From the NCBI GenBank assembly GCA_011799875.1, contig CM022302.1, positions 518,811,229 to 518,875,228 on the forward strand: a stretch of 64,000 bases of DNA, written 5' to 3'. The first letter of the stretch is position 1. Each line of letters starts with the position of its first letter. Positions 57,574 to 64,000 of this stretch are shown piece by piece. Source of the DNA: Thinopyrum elongatum. Lineage: Eukaryota; Streptophyta; Magnoliopsida; Poales; Poaceae. A program made the position numbers and the translations under genes. The notes under the pieces were generated by a model. The model was not told the origin of the DNA, did no database searches, and saw only the letters and a program-made list of their open reading frames with translations.

Positions 57574-58351
57574 ATATTTAATGACTGATGGTGGTTTACA
57601 TTTTATCCATGGTGCTTTCCGTAAATTGCTTGCTAAATATGATGTCAACCATAGAATTGCATCCCCTTATCACCCTCACTCTAGTGGTCAAGTTGAACTT
57701 AGCAATAGAGAAATAAAGTTGATATTACAAAAAACTGTCAATAGGTCCCGAAAGAATTGGTCTAAGAAACTTGATGATGCACTTTGGGCCTATAGAATAG
57801 CTTATAAGAACCCTATGGGTATATCTCCCTACAAAATGGTTTATGGAAAAGCTTGTCATTTGCCTCTTGAGTTAGAACATAAAGCATTTTGGGCAATGAA
57901 AGAACTCAACTATGATTTCAAACTTGCCGATGAAAAGAAGTTATTTGATATTAGCTCATTAGATGAATGGAGAACCCAAGCCTATGAAAATGCCAAATTG
58001 TTTAAAGAAAAAGTTAAAAGATGGCATGATAAAAGAATCCAAAAGCGGGATTTCAAAGTTGGTGAATATGTTCTATTGTACAATTCTCGTTTTAGATTGT
58101 TTGCAGGAAAACTTCTTTCCAAATGGGAAGGGCCATATATCATCGAAGAAGTTTATCGCTCTGGAGCTATTAAGATCAATAACGTCGAAGGCACTGATCC
58201 GAAGGTGGTCAATGGACAAATAATTAAGCACTATATCTCAGGTACACCTATTAATGTTGAAACTAATATTATTCAAAGCATGACACCGGAGGAATACATA
58301 AAAGAGACCTTCCAGAACACTCCTGAACCCAGAAAAGGAAGAGGTACATGA
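57506..58351 (+). pseudogene. E7 integrase C-terminal half
   Basis: Carries the second Asp (LMTDGGLHF) and the catalytic Glu ([12 protein letters not shown]), the [20 protein letters not shown] block typical of Athila-type integrases, and a C-terminal core [15 protein letters not shown]. It is in a different frame from the half with the first Asp, so a functional enzyme is not made. Start is taken after the shift near 57550. Confidence 0.92.
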
Positions 58352-58630
58352 TATGGTAAGTAAACTGACTCCAAAAATCCCGCAAAAATATAGTGCCCAC
58401 TAGGAAGGCAACCCAGGTGCCCACTAGGCACCAGGGCGCGCCTGCCCCACCTGGCGTGCCCTGGTGGGTAGTGGGCCCATAGGGCACCTTCTCGACTTCG
58501 TTTTCCTATCGTATACTTGTTTCCCAAGATAAAAATTCTTTATATATACCCCCAGATGATTTGACCACCGTATCGCGGAGAAATCCTCTATTCTTGTTTT
58601 GTGCTATTTTTCTGATAGATCAAGATCGCC
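58352..58630 (+). promoter_or_regulatory. LTR-like internal cassette of E7 with TATA box
   Basis: GGTGCCCACTAGGCACCAGG and CCCTGGTGGGTAGTGGGC at about 58421-58470 repeat LTR text at 60964-61030. They can pair as a 24-bp near-perfect hairpin. TATATATACCCCC follows at 58541, about 90 nt before the ATG of the downstream frame. Confidence 0.6.
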
Positions 58631-59145
58631 ATGGCTGCACCAAGCTCTTCCAAGGACAAGTTCTTCGAGAAGGTCATCAACCCTATCTATCGGAGGTGTT
58701 GAAGCACCTTCAAGCCATTGAGATGCGTGAGGGGGTGCTCCACATCCGAGATGTTCAAGGGCCCAAGAAGACAGGAAGCTTGGAGGCCAGGCTCGAGGCG
58801 GTGGAGCAGGAGATCTTCAAGTGCCAAGGGATGGTGGAGCGTGGACTCAGTGCCAACCACTCCATGATCGTGGAATTCACCCGTGATCACAAGGTGGATG
58901 GTTGGTCTATGAAGGACATCGTCTTCACCTTCAATGAGCAAATCAATTTTCTGCAAAGCCAAATCTATGATCCTCAAAATCAAGTTTTTGAGTATGAAGC
59001 AAGATTTAAAGGTATGAGTTTAGCTGCCAGTTGCAGGACTCGGGAGACTCGTGCATCCTCTTATGATGGTGAACCTATACCATGGAAGCCGGAGGACAAG
59101 CTTGCCACATCGTCACCACCACCATCATCAAAGAAGGAGACTTGA
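58631..59145 (+). pseudogene. E7 downstream frame, coiled-coil-like protein
   Basis: The ATG at 58631 opens MAAPSSSKDKFFEKVINPIY and meets a TGA at about 58700. The next frame continues with LKHLQAIEMREGVLHIRDV, then ARLEAVEQEIFKCQGMV and FTFNEQINFLQSQIYDPQNQ, heptad-rich and probably coiled-coil, to a stop at 59143-59145. One small indel explains the shift. Function unknown; it is the only frame between integrase and the 3' LTR. Confidence 0.65.
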
Positions 59146-60689
59146 GTACACGGGTATGGGCACTCCCCTTGGCTTGTGCCAAGCTTGGGGAAGATGCCCC
59201 GGTATCATATCACCATCACTTTTATTACCTTTACCTATCTTAGTTCGATCCTTAGTTATTTCGTGATTTAGTTGAATAAAAGTTTAGTATGATCTTCTAG
59301 AGTGCTAGTTTCGTGATCTATCTATCTATGTAATCGAGTGAGAGTTATATAATAAAGTTTAGTTTGAGTTTTTGCTTCTTTACCTTTCTTGTTTCAATCA
59401 AAATAAAGGAAATGATGAAAAAGATCATATGCTAATCTTATGGTAAGTAATGACATCACATAAGGAAAAGTATAAGTGGTAAAATTTATTGAAAGTTGAC
59501 AAACATAGCATTGGTCAATGATGCAATTCATGAAAGAATTAATAAGGGAAGAGAAGATTCACATGCAAATACACTATCATGGACATCTTTTATGATTGTG
59601 AGTCCCATTAAATATGTCATGCCAAATTGTTGATATTGGACAAGGAAGACAACAAAATGATTTATGTTTGTTCATATTCACATAGAAGTTATATTGTCAT
59701 AGATCCTCCAACATGTGGTGCTTGATCAATATCTTTGCTAGCCAAAAACTGCACTAAGTAGAGATACTACTTGTGCATCCAAAACCCTTAAACCCAAATC
59801 CATGTTTTGAGAGTCCACCATACCTACCTATGGATTGAGTAAGATCCTTCAAGTAAGTTGTCATCGGTGCATAAGGCAATAAAAATTGCTTCTAAATGTG
59901 TTTGATCTTTTAGTGTAAGGGAAAATAAGCGTTGTACGAACTTGTGATGGCAAATTAATAAAAGGGATAGACTGCATAATAAAGTTGCTATCATAAGGGG
60001 AAATATAACGTGACGTTCTTTTGCATTAAGAGATTGTGCATACAAAACCAAAAAGCGCATCACAACCTCTGATTCCCTCTGCGAAGGGCCTATCTTTTAC
60101 TGTTATGTATTTACTTTTTATGCAAGAGTCAAAGTGTTCTCCTCTATTCCTTTTTATTTTTCTCTTTTCCAAGCATCATGTGGTGGGGAAAGATCTAGGC
60201 ACATATATCGAGTTGGATATGAGTAATCATGAGTTATTATTGTTGACATCACCCTTGAGGTAAATAAGTTGGGAGGCAAAACTATAAGCCCCTATCTTTC
60301 TATGTGTCCGGTTGAAACTTTTTGATCCATATTTATGTTGTGAGTGTTAGAAATCATAGAAGATTAAATGATGGTTGAGTATGTGGACTTGCCAAAAGGC
60401 TCCGATACGAGACCCTTCCTGAAAATATGATGAATTGCAATTGCAAAGTTGACTGAGAACACAGTTTGTTGGTTTTCAATAAAGTTTATGCTTCATACTT
60501 CGATGTCGTGATGAATTGTTACTTGCTCATGAGAAGTTTTATGATAAAGTTTATTGTTGTTATAATAATAAGCATGATGCTACTATGTCTGTATTTTGTT
60601 TTATCGACACCTCTCTCTCTAAACATGTGGACATGATTCTCGATATCGGTTTTCGCTTGAGGACAAGCAAGGTCTAAGCTTGGGGGAGT
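59146..60689 (+). other. E7 3' non-coding block
   Basis: CTTGGC/GCCAAG hairpin followed by AAGCTTGGGG at 59168-59190, just after the frame. A second AAGCTTGGGGGAGT at 60676-60689 is the polypurine tract. The block 59735-60120 resembles E2 and E3 3' blocks in the reverse complement. No coding frame is supported. Confidence 0.78.
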
Positions 60690-62208
60690 TGATACGTCCA
60701 TTTTGCATCATGTTTTCCTACTGTTATTTACAGTGTTTTTATGCAATATAATAATGTGTGGATAAATTCTAATGCCTTTTCTCTCATAATATGCAAGGTT
60801 TCCACAAAGAGGGAGAATACTGGCAGCTGGAATTCTGGACCTGAAAAAGCTATGCCAGAGATACCTATTCTGCACATCTACAAATGAGCTGAAATTTTAC
60901 GGAGAATTATTTTGCAATATATAAAAAATACTGGAGCAAAGAAATACAGGAGGGGGCCACCTAGGTGCCCACTAGGCACTAGGGTGCGCCACCCACTTCA
61001 GGCGTGCGGCGCGCCCTGGTGGGTAGTGGGCTCCTCGGCCCACCTCCGGTGCCCATCTTCTGGTATGTAAGGTCTTTTGACCTAGAAAAAAATAAGGAGA
61101 GGACTTTCGGGATGGAGCGCCGCCGTCTTGAGGCGGAAATTGGCCAGGAGCACTTTTGCCCTCCGGCGGAGCGATTCTGCTGGGGGAACTTCCCTCCGGG
61201 ACAGGGAAATCGAAGCCATCGTCATCACCAACAACCCTCTCATCTTTGGGAGGCCAATCTTCGTCAACATCTTCAACAATACCATCTCATCTCAAACCCT
61301 AGTTCATGTCTTGTGTTCAATCTTTGTATCAAAACCTCAGATTGCTACCTGTGGGTGACTAGTAGTGTTGATTACATCTTGTAGTTGATGCTAGCCGGTT
61401 TATTTGCTGGAAGATTATATGTTCAGATCCATTATGATAATTATTACTCCTCTGATCTTGAGCATGAATATGTTGTGTGAGTAGTTACTTTTGTTCTTGA
61501 GGACACGGGAGAAGTCATGTTGCAAGTAATCATGTGAATTTGATATTCGTTCGATATTTTGATGATATGTATGTTGTGATTCCCTTAGTGGTGTTATGTG
61601 AACGTCGACTACATGACACTTCACCATATTTGGGCCTAAGGGAATGCATTGTGGAGTAGTTATTAGATGATGGGTTGCTAGAGTGATAGAAGCTTAAACC
61701 CTAGTTTATGCGCTATTCCGTAAGGGGCTGATTTGGATCCATCTGTTTAATGCTATGGTTAGATTTTATCTTAATTCTTATTTTGTAGTTGCGGATGCTT
61801 GCGAGTGGGGTTAATCATAAGTGGGAGGCTTGTTCAAGTAAGAACAGCACCCAAGCACCGGTCCACCCACATATCAAATTATCAAAGTAGCGAACGCGAA
61901 TCAAACTGACATGATGAAAGTGACCAGATGAAATTCCCGTGTGTCCTCGAGAACGTTTTACTTATTATCTGAGACCATTCCGGCCTGTCCTTTGCTGCAA
62001 AAAGGATTGGGCTACCTTGCTACACTTATTGTTACTCAGTACTTGTTACAAATTATCTTGCTATCAAACTACCTGTTATCGACAATTTCAGTGCTTGCAG
62101 AAATTACCTTGCAGAAAACCACTTGTCATTTCCTTCTGCTCCTTGTTGTGTTCGACACTCTTACTTATCGAAAGGACTAGACTGATCACCTATACTTGTG
62201 GGTCATCA
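60690..62208 (+). repeat. E7 3' LTR
   Basis: 1519 bp, TGATACGTCC...GGGTCATCA. It shares both end motifs with the E3 LTR (TGATACGTC at the start, TATACTTGTGGGT-TCATCA type at the end). The GC-rich inverted repeat is near 60961-61030. Confidence 0.93.
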
Positions 62209-63775
62209 TATGGATCGACGGAGCTTGATCAAATGATTCAAGATGAGTTCTTCGGTTCATTGGATTCACACAATGAAGTGGACATGATCATGCTCATGAG
62301 CATGCAAGAGGAAATGGACCGACAAGTTGAGCATATTCTCAACTGCAAGGGCTCAATCAAAGGGAGAAGAGTGATCATTCGCGACAGGGTCTCCGGAGCA
62401 CAGCTGCTGCACATGGACTACTCTGCTTCGAACCCGACTTTGTCTAAAGATCCATGGTTTCGTCGCCGTTTTCACATGTGGAAACCATTTTCTTGCGCAT
62501 TGTGGAGGGAGTGGAGGCACACGATGACTACTTCAAGCTCACAAGGGATTGCTGTGGCCAACTTTCTTTTTGTGCTAAGCAGAAATGCACGTCTGCTGCT
62601 CTAACGATGCTTACACTTGGTACTGCCACAGATGCCAATGGTGAGACGATGGTCTGGATGGGGGAAAGCACATGCCTGAAGACTACTTTCAAGTTTTCCC
62701 ATGCCGTGTTGTAGGTGATTGGAGCAGAGTATCTGAGTGAAGCAAATGTGCAGGACACGAAAAAGTTGTTGGCTATTGGAGAGTCCAGACGGTTTTTCTA
62801 GGAATGCTTGCATCAATTGATTGCATGCATTGGCAACGAAAGAACCACCCCAAAGGTTTGCGGGAATGTATCAAGGTCATACCAAAAGAGGCCACCATCA
62901 TACTGAGAGTAGTGGCATCACATGACTTATGGATTTGACATGCTTTATTTGGAATACCAGGTTCTCACAACGACATCAACGTGCTTCAACGATCTCCGAT
63001 TTTCAGGAGGCTTTGTAATGGTGAATCACCGCCGTGCAAACCACACTGTCAACGACCGTGACTACAACATGGGATTCTATCTTGCCGATGACATCTATCC
63101 TCATTGGGCGGCGTTTGTGAAGACCAAATCTGAACCACATGACAATAAACAAAATCACTTTGCAACAATGCAGAAAGCAGCTAGGAAGGATGTGCAGAGG
63201 ATATTCGGAGTGTTTCAAGCTTGTTGGGGAATTATGCGTGGAGGTGCAATGATGTGGGAATCAGAAACTTTGTGGCAGCTAATGACATGTTGTGTTATTT
63301 TGCACAATATGATTGTCAAGGATGAGGGTGATGGTGTTGCGAAAACCAGTGATTTTGAAGCGCCCGGAGAATAAGTTCAAATCTCAGAAGATCAAGATGC
63401 AAATCAGCATATGAACTTTCTGGAGACGCATCAAAATCTTCGAGATCATCAAGTGCACGCGCAGCTACTCAGTAATCTTGTGAAGCATATATGGACCCAC
63501 AATGAAAACCAAAGAGCTGATATTTTAGTTGTGCATTTAAAATAAATTTTATGTAAGAACTATATAATTTCGCTACTGACATTTGTTATTTATGTGCGAT
63601 ATTGACCTGTATGATGATCAGACATAAATTTACATGTATTTGAGAGTTCGAATTTGAAATATATGAATATTGACCACGAGATATGAGAGGTCGTCTGGAT
63701 ACGTCCGCGGGTATGTCCAGACACGTCCGCAGACATATAAAAGACCGGATTTGACAAGTCCAGCTATATATGCTC
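62209..63775 (+). pseudogene. PIF/Harbinger transposase remnant
   Basis: Several frames together give a PIF-type DDE transposase: FRRRFHMW near 62455; FLRIVEGVEAHDDYFKLTRD and MGESTCLKTTFKF at 62475-62700; SIDCMHW at about 62810-62835; GSHNDINVLQRSPIFRR near 62970-63005; then YLADDIYPHWAAFVK, DVQRIFGVFQ and MMWESETLWQLMTCCVILHNM at 63080-63320. First and second catalytic Asp are visible, but the third position reads Gln in DVQRIFGVF where the family has Glu. At least three frameshifts and several stops. The N-terminal part is beyond E7. The region 63375-63775 ends in TATATATGCTCT, possibly a decayed terminal repeat. Confidence 0.9.
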
Positions 63776-64000
63776 TGTATCCATGCTTGCTTTTGCTTGA
63801 CATGTTTAATAATAGGGATTTTTACATCTGTGCTCCTGGTTCCTTAGCCGTACACATTCATCTCCACGCTCTTAAAGTTTGCTCACTTTTCCCCACTCTC
63901 TTGTCCGAAACCCTCAGAAATGGTCACAAACGATGGATGCCGTCGGGTCAATGCTTTGACCCGTTAACTCTGACGAGTGGGGCCGCGCTGGACTGTGTCG
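63776..64000. other. Unassigned sequence, possibly the end of another DNA transposon
   Basis: No frame. GGGATTTTTACATCTGTGCT at 63815 looks like the start of a Mutator-like terminal repeat seen in grasses, but the partner end is outside the window, so this is weak. Confidence 0.3.

Larger units (their letters stand above)
56299..62208 (+). mobile_element. E7: Athila-like Gypsy element, plus strand, 5' half outside window
   Basis: Contains the end of RT, RNase H, integrase, an LTR-like cassette, a small downstream frame, a 3' non-coding block, a polypurine tract and the 3' LTR (60690-62208). E6 interrupts its RT at 56298. It is inserted in a Harbinger transposase (right TSD candidate TATGG). 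Confidence 0.9.

Overview
This is repeat-filled nuclear DNA of a large-genome grass, most likely Triticeae (wheat, Aegilops or barley type). I see no intact host gene. Almost every base belongs to nested LTR retrotransposons of the Ty3/Gypsy class. The right edge carries a decayed PIF/Harbinger transposase. The evidence is paired LTRs with TG...CA ends, 5-bp target-site duplications (TSDs) readable in the text, tRNA-type primer binding sites (PBS), polypurine tracts, and gag, protease, RT, RNase H and integrase motifs. The assignment to Triticeae rests on my general recognition of LTRs beginning TGATACGTC; I ran no database search and family names are deliberately not given.

Nesting, outermost and oldest first. 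Harbinger remnant (62209-63775). E7, a plus-strand Athila-like Gypsy element (56299-62208; its 5' half lies beyond the left edge). E6, a minus-strand non-autonomous element in the E7 pol (53329-56298 visible). E3, a minus-strand gag-protease element without RT or integrase, in E6 (pieces between 12877 and 53328). Three elements sit in E3: E2 (7382-12876, in its 3' LTR), E4 (14814-34279, TSD GTAGG) and E5 (36713-48729, TSD GCCCA). Third-layer insertions are E1 in the E2 LTR (1-7381, cut by the left edge), E8 inside an E4 reading frame (19804-32174, TSD ACTAG), and a solo LTR inside the E5 integrase frame (39881-41490, TSD ACCCT).

Functional groups. E1 and E5 are Tat-like full gag-pol elements decayed mainly by in-frame stops. 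E8 is a chromovirus-like element with very long (3.7 kb), nearly identical LTRs, so it is recent; its 1262-codon gag-pol frame lacks the integrase catalytic core. E2, E3, E4, E6, E7 and the solo LTR form one loose superfamily: LTRs start TGATACGTC, the PBS is tRNA-Asp-like (seen in E2, E3, E4 and E6), and the polypurine tract is built on AAGCTTGGGG. Their LTRs, reading frames and 3' non-coding blocks occur in different combinations. E2, E4 and E6 carry only one small frame of unknown function in the gag position. E3 has gag-protease plus a downstream ATHILA ORF1-like frame. E7 has pol plus a downstream coiled-coil-like frame.

The most unusual signals are: LTR-like promoter cassettes repeated inside E3 and E7 just upstream of their extra downstream frames; repeated polypurine-tract-like motifs with hairpins 1.5-2 kb before the 3' LTR in four families; an in-frame loss of the integrase core in E8; and a strong bias of nonsense codons to TAG, as expected from CAG to TAG change in heavily CHG-methylated DNA.
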